From: Paracoccaceae bacterium | GTDB lineage: Bacteria > Pseudomonadota > Alphaproteobacteria > Rhodobacterales > Rhodobacteraceae | Direction: 5' to 3' | Length of the DNA stretch: 5,830 nucleotides | Assembly: GCA_018647275.1 (NCBI GenBank) | Contig: JABGTH010000128.1 | Location: 1-5,830 of the forward strand | Shown here: piece after piece, positions 1-4,957 of the stretch | Layout: every line of letters begins with the position of its first letter | Position numbering within the stretch: the first letter of the stretch is position 1 | Program-made: the position numbers and the translations under genes | Notes under the pieces: generated by a model | The model's database searches: none | What the model saw: the letters and a program-made list of their open reading frames with translations, nothing else | What the model was told of the DNA's origin: nothing

Positions 1-399
1 AGCGGCAGCCAAGCGGCGTTCGATAGATTGTGCCAGATCAGCGCGGGCCTGTTCAGCCGCTGCGTTAGCTTCATCTTTAGCTGCTGCAACAATGCGGTCT
101 GCTTGGGCCTGAACTTCTTTTTGCTTGCGCTCGTAGCTTGCCAACAAAGTTTGTGCTTCTTCACGCAATGTGCGGGCTTCGTCCAATTCGGACTGAATAC
201 CAACTGACCGTTGATCCAACATACCGCCCAACATGGAAGGCACTTTGAAGTAGAACAAAACTGCGATGAAGCCGATAAAGCCAAGCGTCACAATAAAGTC
301 GGTGTTTGCGAGCGAAAAGAATGGACCAGACGCCGCAAAAGCTGGGCTTGCGGCCAAGGTCGCAACAGCGCCTGTCAGGGTGATTTGTGTAAAACGCAT
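1..399 (-). CDS. atpF: ATP synthase F0 subunit b, partial (C-terminus beyond left edge)
   Basis: Subunit b forms part of the peripheral stator stalk that holds F1 against the rotating c-ring in the inner membrane. Only the first 133 residues are inside the window; the family is usually about 180-190 residues in Rhodobacterales. Seen: a basic, hydrophobic N-terminus resembling a signal peptide (residues 1-23, ending SPAFA before ASGPFF), one membrane segment at about 34-51 ending in FYFKVP, then a highly charged Ala/Glu/Lys/Gln helix from about 65 on, typical of the b dimerisation stalk. The ATG at 399 is 5 bases after the b' stop. Its AAAGGG ribosome site overlaps the last codons of b', so translation is probably coupled. 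The FFSLANTDF and KVPSMLGGMLD stretches are typical of this family by recall. The identification is secure; the truncation is only the window edge. Confidence 0.95.
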   Translation of the reverse strand, partial: MRFTQITLTGAVATLAASPAFAASGPFFSLANTDFIVTLGFIGFIAVLFYFKVPSMLGGMLDQRSVGIQSELDEARTLREEAQTLLASYERKQKEVQAQADRIVAAAKDEANAAAEQARADLAQSIERRLAAA

Positions 400-404
400 C
401 TCGA

Positions 405-932
405 TTACCCTTTCATCCGCGCGGTCACGGCGGCGGTGATGCTTTTCGCATCGGCCTTGCCACCCATGGCTGCAACGATTTCTTTTGCTGTGTCCTTGGC
501 AACAACTTTTACGTTGTCCAAGGCACCAGCGCGAATTTCAGCAATGACCTTCTCACCCTCAGCTGCTTTCGCGGCAATCTTGGTGTCTGCAGTCGCAATA
601 GCTTTGTCCAAGTCGGCTTGGATGCCGGCTTTGGTCTCTGCCACGATGCGGCCTGCTTCGGCGCGAGCATCAATAAGTGCTTTGTCATAGGCCGCTTCTG
701 CTTCCTGTGCTTTGGCTTTCAAATCTTCCGCTGCGGCGATGTCATTTGTAATTGTCCCCTGACGTTCGGCCAAAACCGAAGCAATACGCGGCAAAGCCAC
801 GCGAGACAGAATAAGATAGATTACAACAAGGGTAATAACCAACCAGAAGATCTGGTTGCCCCATGTCGAAAAGTCCAGTTGTGGCATGCCGGGACCTGAG
901 GCCTCTGCTGCACTTTGTGTATCGGTTGCCAT
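405..932 (-). CDS. atpX: ATP synthase F0 subunit b' (second b-type stalk subunit)
   Basis: This is the second, diverged b-type subunit found in photosynthetic bacteria and many alphaproteobacteria. It pairs with b as a heterodimer in the peripheral stalk. The product is 175 residues, the normal size. Seen: a polar N-terminus (1-24), one membrane segment at about 25-44 (NQIFWLVITLVVIYLIL), the RVALPRI motif just after it, then a continuous Ala/Lys/Glu/Asp-rich helix to about 155 that should form a coiled coil. Unlike the downstream b it has no signal-like leader. The ATG at 932 is preceded by GGAG seven bases away. It lies 124 bases after atpE, separated by a structured spacer, and 5 bases before atpF. 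The gene is also named atpG or atpF2 in databases; atpX follows the Rhodobacter capsulatus operon naming. Confidence 0.95.
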   Translation of the reverse strand: MATDTQSAAEASGPGMPQLDFSTWGNQIFWLVITLVVIYLILSRVALPRIASVLAERQGTITNDIAAAEDLKAKAQEAEAAYDKALIDARAEAGRIVAETKAGIQADLDKAIATADTKIAAKAAEGEKVIAEIRAGALDNVKVVAKDTAKEIVAAMGGKADAKSITAAVTARMKG

Positions 933-972
933 CTTGGTCTCCGTTCAATCACCCAATTGGGCGGTCATTACA

Positions 973-1002
973 TCGGGCGGGACATCGAAATGCACCGCCC
1001 GA
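973..1002 (-). promoter_or_regulatory. Strong hairpin with UUCG loop between atpE and the b' gene
   Basis: In the minus-strand transcript an 8-bp perfect GC-rich stem (TCGGGCGG with CCGCCCGA) encloses one mismatch, one G-U pair, a CAU/AUG stem and a UUCG tetraloop. The G-U pair and the stable UUCG loop exist only in the RNA read from the minus strand, which argues for a transcript-level role. No U-run follows, so it is not a classic intrinsic terminator. By analogy with polycistronic messages it could block 3' exonucleases and protect the atpE message, or cause partial termination. The role is inferred; the structure is seen directly. Confidence 0.6.
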
Positions 1003-1016
1003 CCGTAAGGAACTTA

Positions 1017-1037
1017 TTGCCTACGGTGTGTAAGCAA
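1017..1037 (-). promoter_or_regulatory. Second hairpin in the atpE-b' spacer
   Basis: In the minus-strand RNA an 8-bp stem (TTGCTTAC with GTAGGCAA, one G-U pair) closes a 5-base loop. In the plus-strand RNA the wobble would be a C-A mismatch. It lies 20 bases after the atpE stop and 14 bases before the stronger UUCG hairpin. It probably acts with that hairpin as a 3' stability or processing element for atpE. The function is inferred. Confidence 0.4.
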
Positions 1038-1056
1038 TACTGTTGTTCAGTCTGTC

Positions 1057-1281
1057 TTAGACAGCGAACATCAGCAACAGAGCTACGAGGAATGAAAAGA
1101 TCCCCAAAGCTTCTGCGAATGCGATACCGATAAACAGTGTCGCTGTTTGTGATGCTGCTGCAGATGGGTTGCGCAATGCGCCTGCCAAAAAGTTGCCTGC
1201 AACGTTACCAACACCGATAGCGGCTGCGCCGGAACCGATTGCTGCTAGACCTGCGCCGATGTGTGCTAGTTCACCTTCCAT
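1057..1281 (-). CDS. atpE: ATP synthase F0 subunit c (proteolipid ring)
   Basis: The c subunit forms the membrane rotor ring that carries protons through F0. The product is 74 residues, two membrane helices joined by a short polar loop, the standard size. Seen: helix 1 at about 8-34 with a Gly/Ala-rich packing stretch (GLAAIGSGAAAIGVG), the conserved loop RNP at 37-39, and helix 2 at about 46-73. The proton-carrying acid is Glu57 in GIAFAEALGIF. Glu rather than Asp is normal outside enterobacteria, and nothing nearby suggests a sodium-binding ring. The ATG at 1281 has the best ribosome site of the operon (AAGGAG, 7 bases upstream), in line with the need for many c copies per complex. It is isolated from both neighbours by untranslated spacers containing hairpins. 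Confidence 0.97.
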   Translation of the reverse strand: MEGELAHIGAGLAAIGSGAAAIGVGNVAGNFLAGALRNPSAAASQTATLFIGIAFAEALGIFSFLVALLLMFAV

Positions 1282-1390
1282 GTGAAATCTCCTTACGATT
1301 GGAAGTTAGATAGATAGACAAACGAATGTTTGCCGTTGTTAGTGATACTGTAGGGCGGGATTTCCCCCGCCTAACCTTTGGTCCCCGGGC
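1282..1390 (-). promoter_or_regulatory. Structured leader between atpB and atpE
   Basis: This 109-base untranslated gap holds two hairpins in the minus-strand RNA. The first, at 1354-1371, is a 6-bp GC stem (GGCGGG with CCCGCC, 6-base loop) shortly after the atpB stop. The second, at 1317-1334, is a 7-bp stem (GGCAAAC with GTTTGTC, one G-U pair, loop ATTC). After them comes a pyrimidine-rich stretch with no evident pairing (about 1297-1318) that runs into the AAGGAG ribosome site. An unstructured, U-rich zone upstream of atpE enhances c translation in E. coli. A similar role here is inference. No promoter for atpE alone was recognised. Confidence 0.5.
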
Positions 1391-2146
1391 TTAGTGGCTC
1401 GGGTGAAGCGCGTCTTTCAAGTAAACGCACGTCAGAATTGTGAAAACATAGGCCTGGATGAACGAGACCAAGATCTCTAGGGCGTACATTGCGACGATGC
1501 CTGCGATTGCGATCGGGCTCACGACAGCGATTGCTGCGAAACCTGCGAACACTTTAATAACCGCGTGACCCGCCATGACGTTACCTGCCAAACGAATAGA
1601 GTGGCTCACCGGACGTACGAAGTATGAGATAACTTCGATGATCGCCAGGATTGGGCGTAGGGCCAAAGGCGCAGAAGACACCCAGAATAGACCCAAGAAT
1701 TTCGTACCGTTTTTGACAAAGCCCAGAACAGTCACTGTCAAGAACACTGCCATCGCCAAAACAACCGTTACGGCGAAGTGGGATGTAGTAGTGAAGGACA
1801 TTGGGATAAGGCCAAGAAAGTTGGCGCAAACGATGAACATGAACAATGTCATGATGTATGGGAAGTAAACGACGCCATCTTTGCCGGATACGTCTTCGAC
1901 CATCTTGTAGACAAAGCCGTATGCCAATTCAGCGACTGACTGACCGCGTGAAGGAACAACTGAACGCTTAGATGTGGTCAAAACCATCAGGCCGATGACT
2001 GCCAGAATCGCTAGACCCATCCACAACGCTGCGTTTGTTGGAGTGTACCAAGCAATTGGACCGCCAAATAGCGATTCAATGTTGAACTGATCCATTGGGT
2101 GGAATTCCAGCCCGCCAGTTTCTGCGCCTTGTGCTTCGCTTGCCAT
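1391..2146 (-). CDS. atpB: ATP synthase F0 subunit a
   Basis: Subunit a forms the two proton half-channels against the c-ring. The product is 251 residues, normal for alphaproteobacteria. Seen: a polar N-terminus with LEFHPMDQF, then membrane helices at about 38-57, 95-116, 122-143, a long horizontal pair at about 160-205 and a last pair at about 207-245. The essential arginine is Arg185 in SIRLAGNVMAGH; it corresponds to E. coli Arg210. Gln231 corresponds to E. coli Gln252. The positions matching E. coli Glu219 and His245 are His194 and Glu224, the reciprocal exchange known from mitochondrial-type subunits. The ATG at 2146 has GGGAG 7 bases upstream and lies 2 bases after the atpI stop, so the two are probably translationally coupled. 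Confidence 0.97.
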   Translation of the reverse strand: MASEAQGAETGGLEFHPMDQFNIESLFGGPIAWYTPTNAALWMGLAILAVIGLMVLTTSKRSVVPSRGQSVAELAYGFVYKMVEDVSGKDGVVYFPYIMTLFMFIVCANFLGLIPMSFTTTSHFAVTVVLAMAVFLTVTVLGFVKNGTKFLGLFWVSSAPLALRPILAIIEVISYFVRPVSHSIRLAGNVMAGHAVIKVFAGFAAIAVVSPIAIAGIVAMYALEILVSFIQAYVFTILTCVYLKDALHPSH

Positions 2147-2148
2147 TT

Positions 2149-2502
2149 TCAGGCTCCCTCATCTTTGCGGGATAATCCCGCATCGTCATTCGCGGCCAAT
2201 TCGGCCAATTGATCATTCTGCATCTCATGAGCACTGCGGATCATCGTTTTGACCCCGGCCACCAAACCCAGAACGGTGAAAATCAGCATAAAGATGGGAA
2301 GTGTCCCGAACAGGTAGTCTAACCCGTATCCTATGCCAAAACCGATCCCAAGACCGGCCACCAACTCTATCACCATCCGCCACGCGTGCTGCGCTTGGGA
2401 ATAGTGTTCTTCCTTCTTAGGTCCAGGCTCTTGTGCCTGCTTCGCTGCGGCGATCTTGGCTTCAAGTTGCTGCATTTGCAGCTTTTGATCAGGATCGGTC
2501 AC
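2149..2502 (-). CDS. atpI: AtpI/AtpZ-family F0 assembly protein
   Basis: This is a small membrane protein encoded first in many atp operons. In other bacteria AtpI helps assemble the c-ring; it is not a stoichiometric subunit. With the GTG start at 2502 the product is 117 residues. Seen: a charged helical N-terminus (QLEAKIAAAKQAQ), a first membrane helix at about 42-62 with glycines every second residue (G50 to G60), the family signature LDYLFGTLP at 61-69, a second membrane helix at about 67-85, and a charged C-tail. The frame is open to an ATG at 2640. The extra 46 residues look unlike any AtpI and would cross the likely promoter, while GTG-TDPDQ matches related N-termini by recall and has GGGG 8 bases upstream. 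An internal ATG at 2571 is the main alternative start. Confidence 0.88.
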   Translation of the reverse strand: MTDPDQKLQMQQLEAKIAAAKQAQEPGPKKEEHYSQAQHAWRMVIELVAGLGIGFGIGYGLDYLFGTLPIFMLIFTVLGLVAGVKTMIRSAHEMQNDQLAELAANDDAGLSRKDEGA

Positions 2503-2510
2503 GGCGTTTT

Positions 2511-2531
2511 CCCCAATTGGAAATCTTGGGG
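2511..2531 (-). promoter_or_regulatory. Hairpin able to mask the atpI ribosome site
   Basis: In the minus-strand RNA, CCCCAA and TTGGGG can pair (6 bp, 9-base loop). The GGGG of the 3' arm is the ribosome site of the GTG start at 2502. Together with the GTG codon this could keep AtpI low relative to the F0 subunits. It can form only if transcription starts upstream of about 2531. The promoter proposed at 2534-2562 would start near 2527 and remove most of the 5' arm, so the two proposals compete. Confidence 0.25.
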
Positions 2532-2533
2532 GA

Positions 2534-2562
2534 GTGCTAATGGGGGGACGGGTCCGAGTCAA
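2534..2562 (-). promoter_or_regulatory. Candidate promoter of the atp (F0) operon
   Basis: On the minus strand TTGACT (2562-2557) is followed, after exactly 17 bases, by TAGCAC (2539-2534). The -35 box is good and the -10 box is weak, lacking the final T. Weak -10 boxes without that T are common in Rhodobacter-type genomes. The predicted start near 2527 gives a leader of about 25 bases to the atpI GTG. An alternative TATAAT at 2607-2602 has no convincing -35 box. Confidence 0.4.
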
Positions 2563-2686
2563 CAGGGTCATCGGGGTTTCCCAAAACGGCTCAAGACACT
2601 GATTATATATAAAAAAATCTATTAATACGGTCACCTGCAATCATGTCGCAGGAAGCCGTTAACCAATTACAGACAATTTTAGACAT

Positions 2687-2702
2687 TCAACCATTTGGTT
2701 GA
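2687..2702. promoter_or_regulatory. Perfect 7-2-7 inverted repeat, candidate ArsR operator
   Basis: TCAACCA, two bases, then TGGTTGA form a perfect dyad ending 31 bases before the ArsR-type start codon. Its right half overlaps a TTGACG hexamer at 2699-2704 that could be the regulator's own -35 box. ArsR-family dimers bind such short dyads across promoters and usually repress their own gene. Two AGACA repeats, 10 bases apart (2671 and 2681), lie just upstream. Binding is inferred. Confidence 0.5.
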
Positions 2703-2727
2703 CGATCCCTTTTGCCTTTGCCAAAGC
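2699..2727 (+). promoter_or_regulatory. Possible promoter of the arsR-type gene
   Basis: TTGACG at 2699-2704 is a good -35 box, but the sequence 17 bases later (CAAAGC) is a poor -10. If the promoter is real, transcription would start near 2734, at the ATG itself. That would give a leaderless message and would fit the absence of a recognisable ribosome site. The evidence is thin. Confidence 0.22.
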
Positions 2728-2733
2728 ATCTCT

Positions 2734-3066
2734 ATGGCCAATTCTTTAGACACCATCTTTGCTGCTCTCGCTGATCCGACCCGTCGGGCGATCTTAAGCA
2801 TGCTGCTAGAAGACGATATGGCCGTGACCGACGTTGCCGAACCATTCGAAATATCATTGGCCGCAATCTCGAAACACCTGATGATCCTGACCCGCGCTGG
2901 CCTGATAGCGCAAGAAAAACGTGGACGGGTGAAATGGTGCAAACTGGAACCCGACGCGATGAGGAACGCCAGTGTCTGGATGCAAGGGTTTGGGCAATTC
3001 GAACCGGTCAATCTGGATGCGTTCGAACGGTTCTTGGAAACCGAACTTGATTCAACACCTGAATAG
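2734..3066 (+). CDS. ArsR-family winged-helix transcriptional repressor
   Basis: This is a small cytoplasmic DNA-binding protein, 110 residues, a usual ArsR length. Seen: the opening LDTIFAALADPTRRAIL (5-21), typical of the ArsR subgroup often encoded beside SRPBCC (AHSA1) proteins, then the helix-turn-helix with AVTDVAEPF (30-38) and the recognition helix SLAAISKHLMIL (41-52), and a basic wing EKRGRVKWCKL (61-71). The CVC-type metal site of arsenic or cadmium sensors is absent and the only cysteine is Cys69, so it is unlikely to be a classical metal sensor. No SRPBCC or metal-resistance gene lies beside it. The ATG at 2734 was chosen because homology begins right after it; a TTG at 2695 would add 13 unrelated residues and sits inside the inverted repeat. 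No clear ribosome site precedes the ATG. The ligand is unknown. Confidence 0.85.
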   Translation: MANSLDTIFAALADPTRRAILSMLLEDDMAVTDVAEPFEISLAAISKHLMILTRAGLIAQEKRGRVKWCKLEPDAMRNASVWMQGFGQFEPVNLDAFERFLETELDSTPE

Positions 3067-3086
3067 GGTTGTTAGCCTTTAACCCT
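3065..3086. terminator. Short inverted repeat between convergent genes, possible weak terminator
   Basis: AGGGTT (3065-3070) and AACCCT (3081-3086) form a 6-bp stem over a 10-base loop, spanning the stop codons of the arsR-type gene and of the transporter gene, which are only 12 bases apart. An inner GTTA/TAAC pairing is an alternative. Neither direction has a U-run, so termination here is only possible. Confidence 0.25.
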
Positions 3087-3960
3087 CATCACGCAAAAGC
3101 ATGGCCAATGATACGATCGTCAAACCGATGCCGCCCAATATCCAGACCACAGGCACACCTTGGCCCAGCGCGATCTGCCAAAGGATAACCCAGCTGGGTG
3201 TTAGATAAGTATAAGCCATTACTTTGGCCGCAGGCAGGCGCATCGTCGCAAATTGCATCAATACAAAAGTCGCTGAACTCGCACAGATTGCGACATAGAA
3301 AATTGTTATCCAAACGATTGATGGCAATGCCGCCCAATCTGTCGCAATCAAATCACTCCGACTGTAAATTGTGATCAATAACCATCCCGCCAGCAAAACG
3401 CCCAAGGTAAAGACCAACGCGGGCTCTCCACGGTTCAGCTTGCGCACCAAGGGTGTGTAAAGCGCGTGAAATACGCAACCGACGAGATAGATCGCCTCGC
3501 CCCGCCCGATCTTGAACTCTAGCAGTGCACCAACATCAGCCCGAAAGATCACCCAAAGCGCGCCAAAACCACCGATTAGCAAGGCCACCAACATATGTCC
3601 TGTCAGCTTTTGGCGCATCAGTAACCAACCAAATCCAGCCGCCATAATAGGGATCAACGTGAACACCGCCGCAGCACTGACAGGTGGGGCCGTTTTGAGC
3701 CCTTCAAACATCAGCACAAAATAGGTGCCAAAAATCCCGCCCAACAACAGATACCGCCAAGGTGCGTTCAACGCAGAACGCTGGACACCACCCGTCGCCA
3801 ATACCGCAGCGCCGATAACAATTGACGCAATTGCAAAACGCACAGCATTCAACGCACCCGGCGCAATTTCATTGGCGGCCAACGCTCCTAACGAAAAAGA
3901 TCCCGCCACAAGCACGGAAAACAACAACATCGCAAGATGGCCCTGCTTGGCGGGGGACAT
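3079..3960 (-). CDS. EamA-family (DMT superfamily) membrane transporter
   Basis: This is an inner-membrane carrier of the drug/metabolite transporter type; family members usually export amino acids, metabolites or toxic compounds. The product is 293 residues, a usual length. Seen: about ten hydrophobic segments (near 7-26, 35-56, 69-86, 94-114, 121-139, 154-172, 179-199, 213-233, 245-264, 270-289) arranged as two EamA repeats. Repeat 1 ends with the APPVSAAAVFTLIPIMAA region and repeat 2 with AYTYLTPSWVILWQ. The ATG at 3960 has GAGG 6 bases upstream. An in-frame ATG at 3966 and a GTG at 3972, which overlaps the lysR stop by 4 bases, are alternatives. It follows lysR by 8 bases or less, so the two are probably one operon. 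The substrate cannot be told from sequence. Confidence 0.9.
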   Translation of the reverse strand: MSPAKQGHLAMLLFSVLVAGSFSLGALAANEIAPGALNAVRFAIASIVIGAAVLATGGVQRSALNAPWRYLLLGGIFGTYFVLMFEGLKTAPPVSAAAVFTLIPIMAAGFGWLLMRQKLTGHMLVALLIGGFGALWVIFRADVGALLEFKIGRGEAIYLVGCVFHALYTPLVRKLNRGEPALVFTLGVLLAGWLLITIYSRSDLIATDWAALPSIVWITIFYVAICASSATFVLMQFATMRLPAAKVMAYTYLTPSWVILWQIALGQGVPVVWILGGIGLTIVSLAMLLRDEG

Positions 3961-3968
3961 CTTCATCC

Positions 3969-4844
3969 TCACATGTCCCAGTCTTTGGAATGCTCTTTCA
4001 GGAAGTTCACGAAGGCCTGCACCTTGGTTGTCCGGTGCAAATCAACGTGGGTGACCAACCACAAGGGAGCAGACCACTCCTCCTGGTGAGGGAATACTTC
4101 AATTAAATCGGGGTTTGCTGGCGCGTCACTGACGGGAAAGAATCCAATCCCCGCACCCGCACGGATCGCTTGTTCGAGTGCCCGGCCATCTGTGCTGCGA
4201 AAGGTCAGTGCGACCTCAGGTACCTTTTCCCGCAGCCATTTATTGAACGGCGCGCGGCTGTCGTCATCATGGCCCACAAAGCGATGCTTAGCGCAATCGG
4301 CGACATCTTTGGGCACTCCATTACGTTCAACATAATCCTTGCTGGCATAAAGACCCATGCGCTGACGCACGAAAGGTTGCACCACGTTGTCCGGTTGATC
4401 CGGCGCATTGCCTGCACGAATAGCCACATGTGCCTCGCCGTATTCCAAACGAAACAACCGCTCACCCGTCAAATAGCGGATCAGAACATCGGGGTGAGCC
4501 TGCTGAAAAGCCACCAACAACGGGGCCATGCGTGGGGCCAATGAAACCAGCGACGTCACAACCAACTCACCCGACACATCCGTGCCACGTCCCTTGATGC
4601 GCCCAACCAACTGGTTGAACTGATCATCCGTTGCTTGGGCCACACGAAACAAATCATCACCCACTTCAGTCGCAGTGTACCCACGGGCGTGGCGCTGAAA
4701 CAGTTTTACCCCCAACTGGCCTTCCAACGCATCAATGTGACGAATGACAGTCGCATGGTGCACACCCAAGACTTCGGCGGCACCACTCACAGTTCCCATA
4801 CGTGCAACCTGATAGGCAGTCTTGATTTCATCCCAATTGTTCAT
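3969..4844 (-). CDS. LysR-family transcriptional regulator
   Basis: This is a cytoplasmic DNA-binding regulator of 291 residues, the standard length. Seen: an N-terminal winged helix-turn-helix (about 1-60) with GTVSGAAEVLGVHHATVIRH and the linker start LGVKLFQR, a dimerisation helix at about 60-90, then the effector-binding domain (about 91-285) with EAHVAIRAG (137-145) and AGAGIGFFP (229-237), both usual for the family. The ATG at 4844 has GAGG 6 bases upstream. It is divergent from the azoreductase gene across 113 bases and co-directional with the transporter gene. LysR regulators commonly control the divergent neighbour and themselves, so azoR and the transporter are the first candidate targets. 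The effector is unknown; a redox-active or quinone-like compound is inference from azoR. Confidence 0.92.
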   Translation of the reverse strand: MNNWDEIKTAYQVARMGTVSGAAEVLGVHHATVIRHIDALEGQLGVKLFQRHARGYTATEVGDDLFRVAQATDDQFNQLVGRIKGRGTDVSGELVVTSLVSLAPRMAPLLVAFQQAHPDVLIRYLTGERLFRLEYGEAHVAIRAGNAPDQPDNVVQPFVRQRMGLYASKDYVERNGVPKDVADCAKHRFVGHDDDSRAPFNKWLREKVPEVALTFRSTDGRALEQAIRAGAGIGFFPVSDAPANPDLIEVFPHQEEWSAPLWLVTHVDLHRTTKVQAFVNFLKEHSKDWDM

Positions 4845-4862
4845 GGCAATCCTCGCTCATGT

Positions 4863-4906
4863 GCAAATTCTAACAGTTGCTGTTGAGATAAGCGCCTTAC
4901 GTTCAA
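4863..4906. promoter_or_regulatory. Dyad cluster in the lysR-azoR control region
   Basis: Several short inverted repeats lie between the divergent starts: GCAA-N10-TTGC (4863-4880), AACAG-TTG-CTGTT (4872-4884), and nested dyads TTGA/TCAA (4883-4906) around TAAG-CGC-CTTA (4889-4899). LysR-type proteins bind interrupted dyads of this size, usually near the divergent promoter. A TTGAGA at 4883-4888 followed after 16 bases by AAATAT could be the azoR promoter, in which case the nested dyad covers its spacer. Which dyad is bound cannot be decided from one sequence. Confidence 0.35.
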
Positions 4907-4957
4907 ATATGCAATCCCTATGTAGGACGCTGACAAGCACACTCACAAGGAACAGGC

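Noticed and set aside
211..690. 159-codon open frame on the plus strand across atpF and the b' gene
   Set aside because: It lies entirely opposite two firmly identified genes; its product is low-complexity Ala/Ser at the end, with no family features, as expected for antisense of Ala/Lys-rich coiled coils.
1297..1318. Short GATA-like tetranucleotide repetition before atpE
   Set aside because: Only two to three copies; too few for a microsatellite or phase-variation tract.
1575..1868. Plus-strand open frame inside atpB
   Set aside because: Antisense shadow of subunit a; no ribosome site and no recognisable domain.
2503..2640. N-terminal extension of atpI to an ATG at 2640
   Set aside because: The added 46 residues have no resemblance to AtpI proteins and span the AT-rich tract and the likely promoter; the GTG at 2502 fits family length and has a ribosome site.
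2634..2652. CCTGC/GCAGG inverted repeat in the atp-arsR spacer
   Set aside because: Only 5 bp with a 9-base loop, no U-run and no link to a promoter; expected by chance.
2695..2733. TTG start for the ArsR-type gene
   Set aside because: It adds 13 residues unlike the family, has no ribosome site, and falls in the centre of the inverted repeat. The ATG at 2734 is the usual family start.
2679..3011. Minus-strand 110-codon frame opposite the ArsR-type gene
   Set aside because: Shadow of the repressor gene; serine/arginine-rich product without a domain.
4170..4544. Plus-strand 124-codon frame inside lysR
   Set aside because: Antisense to a complete LysR gene with all its hallmarks; no supporting feature.
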